A stretch of 42,882 nt of DNA, from IMG/VR virus record IMGVR_UViG_3300045950_000316, positions 1-42,882 of that record; one strand, given 5' to 3'. The position numbers and the translations under genes were made by a program. Of the stretch, positions 31,881 through 39,945 are shown piece by piece. The notes beneath the pieces were generated by a model. It saw only the letters and a program-made list of their open reading frames with translations. It searched no databases and was not told the DNA's origin. The DNA comes from a virus. Position 1 is the stretch's first letter, and each line of letters starts with the position of its first letter.

Positions 31881-33157
31881 GGCACTATGAAGTTCCCGGA
31901 GCGGTTGATATGGCCTGCTACGCTCCGTTCTATCAGGACATAACCGGACGGATCGCGTCCGAGAACGCTTCGACGGGCAAACCTACGGTTATCGTTGAGG
32001 CGGGCGTCAGGCATGGATGCAGCGCGAGGATATTTCTGGAAGCGCTGAAGGACTGCGATACGTGGGACCTATTCCTCATTGACCCGGAACCGAAAGAGGA
32101 AGCCCTAGTTCTTACCGCAAATCCTCACGTCAAGCTCATGGCGGCAAAAGCGGAGTCCGTCGCGTCAGGGTTCGCTGACGGATCGGTTGACCTTCTCCAT
32201 ATTGACGCGGATATCAACGGTGATCACGATTACCATCTTGCGCTTCTGATTCTCACGGCATTCTGGAGAAAGCTCAAGCCTCGAGGAGAAGTCATTTTCC
32301 ATGACTGTACGCCTCGATTCCCCGGGATAGTGAGGCTCGTGAAAGAGCTGGAGGACTCGGGGCAATGGGACGTTTCGTACGGTAAGCCTGATCCGGCGAG
32401 TCCCATAAGCGCTCCCGCGCACACAAAGCGGAGGTTCCTGACCAAGGGTGTTTCAGACATTACCGTAGTGATTCCCGTGATCCAGGACAAGTTTCTCGGT
32501 TCACTGCTTAAGGATATCCATCTGAACACAGTCAAACCGTCCGAGATCATCGTCATCGACAACGGGAACGGAGTGTGTGAGAAGACCTGCTTGGGATTTT
32601 CCCAGGCGTTACCGATCAGATACCTGAAGCGGGAAACCAACATAGGAGTAAACGCCTCCTGGAATCTCGGCATTGAGGAGTCGCGGACTGAATTGGTGTC
32701 AGTGCTGAATGACGACCTGGTCCTTCCCGGGAATTTCTTTTCTCTCGTTCAAGAGACCTTCGATACCGTATCCAATGCCGGTATGGTCATTCCTTCCACG
32801 ATAGGCCCTCCGGTAAAAGGCGTCGGCGTTCTGCAATGGACCGTGGGAACTCCGCACGACCTCGTGAACCATGACGATGCGCCCGAGGTTTCTCCCTACA
32901 CGGTCCGGGAGGGATGGGCGTTCACAGTAAAGAAGAGCTTCGTGGAGCCGATACCGTCAACCATGTTCACGTTCTGCGGTGACGACTGGTTGTTTCATCA
33001 GGTCCGGAAGAAGGGCTATTGGACGCTCAAGATCACGAACAATCACGTGTTTCACTACGTGGGAATAAGCCTGAACCATGCTCAGCGACAAGTCCTGAAT
33101 CTACCGACCGTGGATGAGGATCGGAAGGCATGGAACGCCGTGAGTCAACGCTCATGA
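31841..33157 (+). CDS. fusion of SAM methyltransferase and GT2 glycosyltransferase
   Basis: The product has 438 residues. ATG 31841 follows GGGGGAT; ATG 31868 (after AAAGGCGG) is an alternative start. Residues about 45-200 form a class I SAM methyltransferase: VEAGVRHGCSA at about 52-62 (glycine-rich loop), LFLIDPEP, and LLHIDADINGDHDYH, as in the Methyltransf_24-like group. Residues about 206-438 form a GT-A glycosyltransferase of family 2: DITVVIPVIQ, EIIVIDNGNG, then SVLNDDLVLP with Asp291-Asp292 in place of DxD. One chain would thus methylate and glycosylate, perhaps capping a glycan. It ends in an ATGA overlap with a small gene. Confidence 0.8.
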   Translation: MPLKGGPEQMRALRHYEVPGAVDMACYAPFYQDITGRIASENASTGKPTVIVEAGVRHGCSARIFLEALKDCDTWDLFLIDPEPKEEALVLTANPHVKLMAAKAESVASGFADGSVDLLHIDADINGDHDYHLALLILTAFWRKLKPRGEVIFHDCTPRFPGIVRLVKELEDSGQWDVSYGKPDPASPISAPAHTKRRFLTKGVSDITVVIPVIQDKFLGSLLKDIHLNTVKPSEIIVIDNGNGVCEKTCLGFSQALPIRYLKRETNIGVNASWNLGIEESRTELVSVLNDDLVLPGNFFSLVQETFDTVSNAGMVIPSTIGPPVKGVGVLQWTVGTPHDLVNHDDAPEVSPYTVREGWAFTVKKSFVEPIPSTMFTFCGDDWLFHQVRKKGYWTLKITNNHVFHYVGISLNHAQRQVLNLPTVDEDRKAWNAVSQRS

Positions 33158-33363
33158 GAGAAAAGGAATTTCTGATAGTGGATGGAATCCTCATGGTGAG
33201 GTCCGTTCAGAGGGTTTCCGACGGGTACGACGTGGATGGCCGCTCACAGGGAAGTTGCGTGGCAGTGACGATGCGACCCGCAACCCTTGATGAGGTATCG
33301 GAATACCGGAGCCGACAATTGAATAAAAACGAATTGGAGGGCATCAATGGCGACGATACTTGA
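33154..33363 (+). CDS. small hypothetical protein
   Basis: The product has 69 residues. ATG 33154 overlaps the previous stop by ATGA; an in-frame ATG at 33130 would overlap further and is less likely. It appears to be a small beta domain (KEFLIVDGILMVRSVQRVSDG) with a charged C-terminus that lies over the start region of the holin-like gene, whose SD (GGAGGG) lies in its last codons. No family is recognised. Confidence 0.6.
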   Translation: MREKEFLIVDGILMVRSVQRVSDGYDVDGRSQGSCVAVTMRPATLDEVSEYRSRQLNKNELEGINGDDT

Positions 33364-33706
33364 ATTGATGAAGACGAAATGCGGTGAAATCGCACAGTAC
33401 GCGAAGCAGGGATGGGCTATCTGGCTTATGGACCTCCTTGTCCTGCTCACAGTCCTCGTAGGTCTATATGGTCTGTATCAGCAGCTCTTCGCATGGTGGA
33501 CTCCCGATAAGGGAATGGTAAGCGACTACTTGTCCGTAAAGGGAACGTCCGTGCTTCTCGGCGGGACCGCTCTGTGCGTCCTGGTATGGCTGTTTGATCT
33601 CCTTACTCCTGGATCGTGGATACGCAAGTCCGCTGAAAATCCGTACAGCGCGGCCATTGTTCTCTCAGCGCTCATCCTCGGCCTTTCCAACATCCTGGCG
33701 CACTAA
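33347..33706 (+). CDS. putative holin (three membrane helices)
   Basis: The product has 119 residues with a strong GGAGGG before the ATG. Hydrophobic helices run at about 27-50 (WLMDLLVLLTVLVGLYGLYQ), 67-87 (TSVLLGGTALCVLVWLF) and 101-118 (YSAAIVLSALILGLSNIL). Short polar loops join them, and a charged N-terminus precedes. A three-helix protein directly ahead of an endolysin, stop touching start (TAATGATG), is the standard position of a class I holin, which permeabilises or depolarises the inner membrane to set lysis time. Because the endolysin has a Sec signal, this may instead act as a pinholin-like trigger. Holins share no sequence motif, so context decides. Confidence 0.65.
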   Translation: MATILELMKTKCGEIAQYAKQGWAIWLMDLLVLLTVLVGLYGLYQQLFAWWTPDKGMVSDYLSVKGTSVLLGGTALCVLVWLFDLLTPGSWIRKSAENPYSAAIVLSALILGLSNILAH

Positions 33707-34227
33707 TGATGAAGAAGGTACTGACTATCGTCTTTCTGCTCCTGATCCCGATCCTGTCTCATGCCTTGGATGAGCAGCGTAAGCGGACGTTCATGCGCCA
33801 GTTGGAATTCGCGATCATCAAGAACCCCGAGTACATGTGGGGAGGCGTGAGCCTTGACGAAGGAGCGGATTGCTCGGGGATTCTCTTCGCTATCGCCAAG
33901 AACTCCGGACTCCCGGTTCTGAGAACCACAGCGTACCAGATGGCAAGGGGTCGCGACGGTTGGAAATCCATTGTCATGGACTTGGAATACCGAGAGACGG
34001 AAGACGGAGAAGCGGAAGATACGTACGGTGAAGGGGGAGATCTCATCTGGTGGACCTTCTCTCCTGACAGACCCGACGGTCATGTGGGCGTGAGATACGA
34101 CAAACGAGTCTTCGCTCACGCCAGTAGTAAGTACGGATTCATCAAGGCGAAACTCAAGAGCCCCTTGGGTAAGGCCATCAGGAAAGCCCGACGACTCACC
34201 TTTGACGATAAGGAGAAGAAGCCATGA
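33706..34227 (+). CDS. NlpC/P60-type endolysin with Sec signal peptide
   Basis: The product has 173 residues. Residues 1-20 form a clear signal peptide (MMKK, then a Leu/Ile/Val core and HA before the likely cleavage). The mature part follows the NlpC/P60 papain-like fold: GADCSGIL with catalytic Cys56, GHVGV with His126 and a further polar residue, probably His138 in FAHASS. Such enzymes cut peptide stems in peptidoglycan (typically gamma-D-Glu-diaminopimelate bonds). Export by Sec means it need not await a large holin hole. It sits between a holin-like gene and spanin-like genes, and overlaps the latter by ATGA. Confidence 0.8.
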   Translation: MMKKVLTIVFLLLIPILSHALDEQRKRTFMRQLEFAIIKNPEYMWGGVSLDEGADCSGILFAIAKNSGLPVLRTTAYQMARGRDGWKSIVMDLEYRETEDGEAEDTYGEGGDLIWWTFSPDRPDGHVGVRYDKRVFAHASSKYGFIKAKLKSPLGKAIRKARRLTFDDKEKKP

Positions 34228-34535
34228 TAGGTGACCTCGTCGGACTCTACTTCGCCAAATTCAAGTACATGGCTATCATCGTCATCCTTGTCGCTGTGTT
34301 CGGAGGCTACCTCTCGTTGAAGAGCAGGATCGCGTATCTCGAATCCAGGAACGTCGAGCTTCAGAGGCAATTGGATACGTGCCTGAGCAATCAAAAGAAT
34401 TGTGACGACTCAAACGAGTTCCTTCAGCAGGCTATCAAGAACATTACCGAATACTGCCACAAGCCGATTGAAACGCATGAAGGAGCGTTGACTCCCGACG
34501 AATTGAAACTATGGGACAAAAGGCCTTCAAAATAG
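34224..34535 (+). CDS. i-spanin-like (Rz-like) protein
   Basis: The product has 103 residues. An N-terminal membrane helix (YMAIIVILVAVFGGYLSL) is followed by a coiled-coil stretch (KSRIAYLESRNVELQRQL) and a Cys-containing periplasmic part. This layout is that of an inner-membrane spanin subunit, which works with an outer-membrane lipoprotein to fuse the membranes in the last step of lysis. It starts within the endolysin stop (ATGA) and overlaps the lipoprotein gene by 25 bases in another frame, as Rz and Rz1 genes do. Confidence 0.7.
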   Translation: MIGDLVGLYFAKFKYMAIIVILVAVFGGYLSLKSRIAYLESRNVELQRQLDTCLSNQKNCDDSNEFLQQAIKNITEYCHKPIETHEGALTPDELKLWDKRPSK

Positions 34536-34918
34536 CTATAATCTGCCTTCTCGCTTCTCTTCTCCTTGCTTGCGGAGCGACTCACAAGGAAGTCATCCGA
34601 GGCGCTAGGGTCCCTGAGCTCAAGCTCCCCGACAAGATCGACATCCTTGAGCCCGATACGAGAAAGGAGCCGGGAACTACGTACATCGATCAACCGAAGC
34701 TCGTGAAACCGGGAGAGAACATCAAAGGCGGCAAGGAAGGCAATGTCTGTCTGCAACCAAAGGACTGGCGTACCCTGAAATACGGAATCGTCGAGTACTA
34801 CCGGTGGATGCTGACTATGAAGAAGAACGTAGAGGATCACAATAGGATCTTCGATGAGAAAAAGCAGTCCGAGTCAGGGATTCGTGAGTTCCTGAAAGAC
34901 TGGACCTGGAAGTTCTGA
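34511..34918 (+). CDS. lipoprotein, o-spanin-like (Rz1-like)
   Basis: The product has 135 residues. The N-terminus has a lipoprotein signal with lipobox LLAC (Cys21), followed by a Gly at +2, which permits outer-membrane sorting. A Pro/Lys-rich middle (VPELKLPDKIDILEPD) suits a periplasm-crossing peptide. It is long for an o-spanin, and its C-terminal half (YYRWMLTMKKNVEDHNRIF) is helical. It starts inside the i-spanin-like gene. The TGA overlaps the next ATG (TGATG). Lipoprotein assignment is firm; the o-spanin role rests on context. Confidence 0.65.
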   Translation: MGQKAFKIAIICLLASLLLACGATHKEVIRGARVPELKLPDKIDILEPDTRKEPGTTYIDQPKLVKPGENIKGGKEGNVCLQPKDWRTLKYGIVEYYRWMLTMKKNVEDHNRIFDEKKQSESGIREFLKDWTWKF

Positions 34919-35607
34919 TGCTTACCCACGACGATTGGCTGAATTTACTGAATCTGCATGAAAACAAGAAAGCGTTCTGGACTACGGACGGTTTTCTCAG
35001 ATGCAAAGACCTTCTCAGCGCTGACGGCGCCTCACTCTCCCCTGCGGGCAGGGACAAGGTTCACAGGCTTCTGGAAGGAATCGCCATGCTCAAGGCTGGA
35101 GTTCCCTTGTCTCGACGCATTGCGAATCGACGGGATAATGTCCTCAAAGACCAGTGGGTTACCGTCTGGAGGAACTCGTCTCCTGTACTGGTGAGTAAGA
35201 GCTGCCTCATTCTCGGAAAGGTTAAAGGGATACGAGCTCCGGAAGCCACTCCACAGATCAAGCACTACTTCGGCATGTGGTTTGCCAGCCTTGCCAGAAA
35301 AGAGGCTCACTGGAGAAAGGTCATTCCCTATGCGGCTCAGATCGATGACTTCGGAGGGACCGAAGCTATTTGCTTTCACACTTTGGACAAGAAGGAGTTT
35401 TGGCGCATCCAGTCAAAATACTACGATCTCATTGCCGAACGGTACCCATCCGCGACCTGGTGGGTGCGAGGCAACGGCAGCATGGGAATAGCCGCAAAGA
35501 TCATATCATCCACGAAACCCGGGATTACCAACGGCATATTAGCGGTTGCCCTCACTTTGGATACCTCAAAATCCACCATTGGCTTTCCGGCGGTCCCTCA
35601 GAGCTGA
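34918..35607 (+). CDS. hypothetical protein upstream of the portal gene
   Basis: The product has 229 residues and is coupled to the lipoprotein gene by a one-base overlap. The sequence is helical with many Trp and Lys (FWTTDGFLRCKDLLSADG, WFASLARKEAHWRKVIPYAA). There is no signal or membrane segment, and I recognise no family. Its place between lysis and the portal gene might suggest a packaging-related role, for instance a small terminase, but no helix-turn-helix was convincing. Confidence 0.6.
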   Translation: MLTHDDWLNLLNLHENKKAFWTTDGFLRCKDLLSADGASLSPAGRDKVHRLLEGIAMLKAGVPLSRRIANRRDNVLKDQWVTVWRNSSPVLVSKSCLILGKVKGIRAPEATPQIKHYFGMWFASLARKEAHWRKVIPYAAQIDDFGGTEAICFHTLDKKEFWRIQSKYYDLIAERYPSATWWVRGNGSMGIAAKIISSTKPGITNGILAVALTLDTSKSTIGFPAVPQS

Positions 35608-35672
35608 CTCGCTTCTTTCACGCATAACCCCCAACACCCGACACTCAATTGGTCATCGGCAGGTGAATTGGT

Positions 35673-37397
35673 ATGTCCAGAAAACGTAACAAACGACAAT
35701 TAACGCAGAAGTCGGATCAAAAGCTCACAGCGTCAGGGATTCCCATTCAGGAGTATCGCCTGAAGCGACGTCAGTTCATCAACAAAGTGGATCAATTGAT
35801 CCAGCGAAAGGGAACAACCGAGGACAATGACCGTTTTGTGGATCTCTATGACGCAAACGGCCTCATAGAGCCCAGGTATCCATTCGCGAATCTCTATGAC
35901 ATCTATGAGGAGTCGGATGTCTTACGCTCATGCGTCGAAGCGTACGTAGCCAACATTGACGGTTGTCCTCATGAATTCGACTTTCTGGGCGACGATCTCC
36001 TGGAGAAGGACAATCCGACCTTCATTGAGCAACTCACGAATCTCCAGGACTTCTTTGACGCCATAAACGAGGAAGAGTCCTTCACCCTGATTCGCGAGAA
36101 GTTTCGTCGGGACCTGGAAGTGACGGGAAACGCAGTATTCGAGGTGATGCGTGACCTCGCGGGATCAGTCCAGAGATTGTACCACGTTCCCATCACGTAT
36201 TTCCGCATGAGTGAGCTGAGCCCGGAAGCGGTCCCGGTCACCAGGTCCATCCCGCGAAACGGCAAGCTCGTCACCGTCACCGCAAAGAAGCGATTCAGAA
36301 AGTTTGCCCGCATCATCAACAATGAGATCGTTTGGTTTAAGGAGTTTGGCGATCCGAGGACTCTGAATAGCAGGACCGGCGCATACTCCGACCTGACTCC
36401 CCCTGAAGAGGTAGCCACGGAAATATGGTGGTTCAAGATACCCTTGGCAGGTCATCCGTACGGCGCTCCCCGTTGGATAGGAGCCATAAAGACCATTAAG
36501 GGCCGATGCCTGGCCGAGTTCGTGAACTACGACATCTTTCTCAATCAAGGCATACCGCCCATCGCGATCAAAGTCATGGGAGGCAAGCTCTCAGACGCTT
36601 CCTGGGATGACATCGAGAACGGATTCGAGCAATGGAGGGATGTGAGCAAGTTCAACCGGACATTGGTCCTGCACGTGGTAGGCGATCAGGACAGCGGCTT
36701 TGATACGGGCTCCAATCCCAGGGTGGAGATCGAGAAGCTGAGGGACGGTCGGGCCGAGGACTACTTGTTCGAGAATTACCTGAGGTACTCCGAGAACTCC
36801 ATCAGAAAGGTGTTTCGTCTCCCTCCCGTGTACCTTGGGTCCGACGATAATTCCTACTCATCCGCGTACATTTCCCAGTTCGTCGCGGAGCAACAGGTAT
36901 TCGATCCCTTGAGGCTGGAATTCGACGAGAAGGTAAACAATCTGCTCATCCGCTCTGAGTTTGGCGTCACCAAATGGCGGTTCAAGAGCGGTGGACCTCA
37001 GATCACGGGAACCGAGCAGTTCTCCCGGATCATCAACGCCCTGAGCCGTGGCCTCGGGATATCTCCAAACTACATGATCAGGCTCGCGAACCAGATCATG
37101 GGCACAAAGATGTCTCTGTTCAAGGACAAGTGGGCCGATCTCCCTTCAGAGCTGGTAAAACTCTACGCGAGCCAGGGCAAGCTCATCGGAGAGGAATTGG
37201 ACAAGATCGTCATGAATAATCCGCTTGAATTGACTGCGTTAGCGACTACCGAAGAGACTCCTTCAGAGGAAGTCGCAAAGGCCGACCATGAAGTGAAGGA
37301 CGCTTCCAAATTGCTCTACGAGGCCATACTGGCCGTTGAGGATGAGATCAGGAATGTTGAGCCCAAACCCGTCACAGAAGCGAATTACATCCTATAA
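35673..37397 (+). CDS. portal protein
   Basis: The product has 574 residues. Features of the portal family: a YEESDVLRSCVEAYVANIDG helix near the N-terminus, TGNAVFEVMRD, the PITYFRM loop, GAPRWIGAIKTIKGRC, and the FRLPPVYLG ... AYISQFVAEQQVFDPL region that forms the stem and clip side. Portals are dodecameric rings at the packaging vertex that drive DNA entry with terminase and form the connector. The SD is AGGTG. The gene lies after the lysis cassette and not next to the capsid genes, and no terminase precedes it. The C-terminal about 60 residues are acidic. Confidence 0.88.
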   Translation: MSRKRNKRQLTQKSDQKLTASGIPIQEYRLKRRQFINKVDQLIQRKGTTEDNDRFVDLYDANGLIEPRYPFANLYDIYEESDVLRSCVEAYVANIDGCPHEFDFLGDDLLEKDNPTFIEQLTNLQDFFDAINEEESFTLIREKFRRDLEVTGNAVFEVMRDLAGSVQRLYHVPITYFRMSELSPEAVPVTRSIPRNGKLVTVTAKKRFRKFARIINNEIVWFKEFGDPRTLNSRTGAYSDLTPPEEVATEIWWFKIPLAGHPYGAPRWIGAIKTIKGRCLAEFVNYDIFLNQGIPPIAIKVMGGKLSDASWDDIENGFEQWRDVSKFNRTLVLHVVGDQDSGFDTGSNPRVEIEKLRDGRAEDYLFENYLRYSENSIRKVFRLPPVYLGSDDNSYSSAYISQFVAEQQVFDPLRLEFDEKVNNLLIRSEFGVTKWRFKSGGPQITGTEQFSRIINALSRGLGISPNYMIRLANQIMGTKMSLFKDKWADLPSELVKLYASQGKLIGEELDKIVMNNPLELTALATTEETPSEEVAKADHEVKDASKLLYEAILAVEDEIRNVEPKPVTEANYIL

Positions 37398-37431
37398 GTC
37401 CGAAAACCCTGAGTACGTCAGAGAGTCCATC

Positions 37432-38229
37432 ATGCTCAGGAATTTATTGTCCGGAGCGTGGTCGGAGGTATCCTCTGACTTTGCTCAGAAGGCGCTCAAG
37501 GCTATAGACGCGAAAGACACTTCCAAACTGACTTCTCTTCTTGAGGAGCTTCCTGATTTGGGCGCTGAGCTCAGAAAGGCTATTTCCAAAGGAACTGACG
37601 CGATAGTCGCTACAATCCAGACAAAGGCCAACGCTTTCTGGGAGCTCCACGGCAAGGAGGTTACCGGCGCTTCGGACCTGAGCAAGATCCCCAAGGATTA
37701 TCAACAGACTATCCGGAGAATGACCGCGAATCAGGTGAAGCTCTTTGCCGAGAAGAACCCTGAGAGAATCCTTCATCCAGAGATAGCCCGTCAGATCGAA
37801 TACCTGAAAGAAGCGGAGCTCACCAGATCCATTGATGTGTCAAGGCTCAGCGACCGGATGGAACGTATCCTTTCTCAGGACTACTACTGGGAGAACCTAT
37901 CTGACGTCCAGGTCTCCCGGCAATGGCACGCGAACGGAGTAATCCTTGGTAAGAAGAATGGGGTCGCGAAAGGACAGATCTCGGGTCCGACAAATTACCC
38001 TGTCTGTCCGGTTTGCATGATTCTAGTCGGTTTGGAATTCAGCATCGATAGTATGTCCGACAAGATCGACAAGTTCCTGGGCCTGACGGACATCGATGAA
38101 ATCAAATCGCAATGGTCGTTTCCCAGGATCGCGGACGTTGACAACATGTCTCGGGCGGAATTGGCCGCCAAAGGCTACCTGCCTCCATTTCATAGTAATT
38201 GTCGTCACGGAGTTACGTGGTTGACATAG
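37432..38229 (+). CDS. MuF-like minor head (morphogenesis) protein
   Basis: The product has 265 residues from ATG 37432; starts at 37336 or 37354 would overlap the portal by 62 or 44 bases and lack an RBS. The N-terminal part is helical. The C-terminal region carries VSRQWHANGVILGKKNG, NYPVCPVCMIL and PPFHSNCRHGVTWLT, a Cys/His pattern typical of the MuF (SPP1 gp7) domain. MuF proteins enter the procapsid with the portal and influence DNA ejection; some carry toxin domains, but none is visible here. Following directly after the portal is the normal order. Confidence 0.75.
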   Translation: MLRNLLSGAWSEVSSDFAQKALKAIDAKDTSKLTSLLEELPDLGAELRKAISKGTDAIVATIQTKANAFWELHGKEVTGASDLSKIPKDYQQTIRRMTANQVKLFAEKNPERILHPEIARQIEYLKEAELTRSIDVSRLSDRMERILSQDYYWENLSDVQVSRQWHANGVILGKKNGVAKGQISGPTNYPVCPVCMILVGLEFSIDSMSDKIDKFLGLTDIDEIKSQWSFPRIADVDNMSRAELAAKGYLPPFHSNCRHGVTWLT

Positions 38230-38333
38230 CAGGCAGGTACACGGAACCTAGCGAGCTCGATTTCCATACGAGTTTTCTCGATCCGCATTTCAACCCCAAT
38301 TCCTGTCTTTCCCGAAAACTCGGGAGAGACGTC

Positions 38334-39104
38334 ATGAACACAATCTTCCTCAAATCCTCAGACAAGATGGATGAACTGCCCGACGAGTCCATCCATCTTG
38401 TCGTAACCAGCCCTCCATACAATGTGAATAAAGACTACGAGCGGGACCAGGCCTTCGACGACTGGCAGAAACTCATGCGAGCCGTGTTCACGGAAGTCCA
38501 CCGGGTGCTGATCCCTGGAGGCCGAGTCTGCATTGTCATCGCGAATACCGGCCGTAACCCGTACCGACCGCTTCACCTCTATCTTACCCAGATTATGCTG
38601 GATATAGGCTATCTGATGCGGGGCGAGATCATTTGGGACAAAGGAGCCGGCGTCGGTTCATCCACAGCCTGGGGTAGCTGGATGAAGGCCACTAACCCTT
38701 GTTTGAGGGACGTTCACGAGTACATCCTGATTTTCAGTAAGGAATCCATGAGGAGAGACCTGACTGGAGCGTCCACGATTTCCAGGGAAGAGTTCCTTCA
38801 GGCTACTCTGTCGGTATGGCGAATCCCTACCGTTTCAGCAAAGAAGGTCGGTCATCCCTGTCCGTTTCCTTTGGAAATCCCACGGCGCTTGATCAACTTG
38901 TACTCATTCCAAGGCGATACGATCCTGGATCCCTTCATGGGAAGTGGCCAGACAGCGCTTGCCGCTTTGGAAACCGGTAGGCAGTACATTGGGTATGAAC
39001 TCGTCCCAGAATACACGCGTCTCGCCCATGAGCGACTCTCAAACGTTACGTCTCGTAGGGATGCGCTCCACGCGATGGTGACCCAAGGATACGCCTCACC
39101 TTAA
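38334..39104 (+). CDS. DNA methyltransferase, amino-MTase (SPPY type)
   Basis: The product has 256 residues from ATG 38334, with GGGAGAG ahead; the frame extends to 38199 but that part is not conserved-looking. The catalytic motif TSPPYN (25-30) precedes the SAM-binding motif DPFMGSGQTALAA (199-211), the beta-class order of N4-cytosine/N6-adenine methyltransferases. SPPY favours N4-cytosine, though SPPY enzymes that act on adenine exist. No endonuclease partner is adjacent, so this is an orphan enzyme probably protecting phage DNA from host restriction. It follows the MuF gene. Confidence 0.88.
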   Translation: MNTIFLKSSDKMDELPDESIHLVVTSPPYNVNKDYERDQAFDDWQKLMRAVFTEVHRVLIPGGRVCIVIANTGRNPYRPLHLYLTQIMLDIGYLMRGEIIWDKGAGVGSSTAWGSWMKATNPCLRDVHEYILIFSKESMRRDLTGASTISREEFLQATLSVWRIPTVSAKKVGHPCPFPLEIPRRLINLYSFQGDTILDPFMGSGQTALAALETGRQYIGYELVPEYTRLAHERLSNVTSRRDALHAMVTQGYASP

Positions 39105-39214
39105 AATTTCCCCTTTCTTTCCCTGCCGCTCAACTCTGTTGACAATCCCACATTCCTCCCCAATTTCGGTTAATTGGCAGCGTAAGCCCATTTTGCGGCG
39201 TCCCGGAATTCAGC

Positions 39215-39244
39215 TTGACGAAAACCTGATAAAACCGGTAAACT
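39215..39244 (+). promoter_or_regulatory. candidate sigma70-type promoter
   Basis: TTGACG (39215-39220) and TAAACT (39239-39244) lie 18 bases apart in the 219-base gap after the methyltransferase gene. A leader hairpin follows: CCCCC (39246-39250) pairs with GGGGG (39267-39271) and TTTT comes next, so an attenuator-like element is possible. The AACCGG of 39233 is matched by an inverted copy near 39292. It would drive the DUF3467-like gene. Confidence 0.35.
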
Positions 39245-39323
39245 TCCCCCTCTATATGGTTCTTGTGGGGGTTTTGGGTATCGGACCTAACCGGTTCGCT
39301 TTTCAATATTGGGGAGGATTCGT

Positions 39324-39655
39324 ATGAGCGCACAAGACGCAGACGCAAAAGATCAACAACCTACACCACAGCCTCCGACGCACACCGGGCCTGCCCGTAT
39401 GATGTCCAACCAGATGGGAATCTATTATTCCAACTGCGCTATGGTCGCGGTGAGTCCACGGGATATTTCCCTGTTCTTCGGCAGGTTCACGCCGGTCTCA
39501 GACAACAAAGGGAATCAGGCCCTGGGGAGCTATACGAGCGTCAGATCTATATGACGGTTGAGCAGGCGGAAGACCTGGTACGGATGCTTACCCAAACTTT
39601 GCAGGCTTTCAAGGCTCGGAAACGGGGTTCAGGGTCGGAAGAGAAGAAGGAATAG
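39324..39655 (+). CDS. DUF3467-like protein interrupted by a -1 frameshift
   Basis: ATG 39324 has a strong GGGGAGG ahead. The first frame (to 39554) encodes a Pro-rich start, then MGIYYSNCAMVAVSPRDISL and FFGRFTPVSDN, the first half of a DUF3467-type domain. The second half, ELYERQIYMTVEQAEDLVRM followed by LTQTLQAFKARKRG, is in the -1 frame and runs to 39655. The frames join smoothly if the ribosome slips back by one base on CTGGGGA (39522-39528), giving ALGELYERQIYMT. It may be a programmed shift, a mutation (loss of one G) or a sequence error. DUF3467 function is unknown. Confidence 0.6.
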
Positions 39656-39738
39656 GAGCGGTTGTCAGGCACGCGCTTCGATCCGTCTTTTTCCCAATAG
39701 GCTCAATGGATTGGCTCCAGGACCACGCGAAGTTTTTC

Positions 39739-39768
39739 TTGACCTATGGAGCGTCCCCAGGGTAAAAA
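39739..39768 (+). promoter_or_regulatory. candidate sigma70-type promoter
   Basis: TTGACC (39739-39744) and TAAAAA (39763-39768) are 18 bases apart, the same spacing as the candidate at 39215; both -10 boxes are preceded by GG. The stretch 39656-39945 has no convincing gene. An orphan AGGAG follows at about 39768-39772 with no standard start codon at a suitable distance. This site could serve the ParB-like gene. Confidence 0.3.
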
Positions 39769-39945
39769 AGGAGAAGCCTGCGCCTGCCGTCAATCTCAGC
39801 CAACAATTTTGTATGACGCGGCGTCAGGATATCCAACGTGGAAAGCTGTGTTGACTTTGCGCCACATGCGTCTCATGGACGAGATTTGACGCGATGCGTT
39901 CAGGGACACTCAGTGGGTTATCAGGTGAGGGGAAGATCCACAAAT

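Noticed and set aside
34918-35607. Small terminase subunit
   Set aside because: The position before the portal is tempting, but no convincing DNA-binding helix-turn-helix was seen, so it is left as hypothetical.
39558-39854. 98-codon frame after the DUF3467-like gene
   Set aside because: Arg-rich, low-quality composition, no RBS, and it overlaps the better-supported second half of the DUF3467-like gene.
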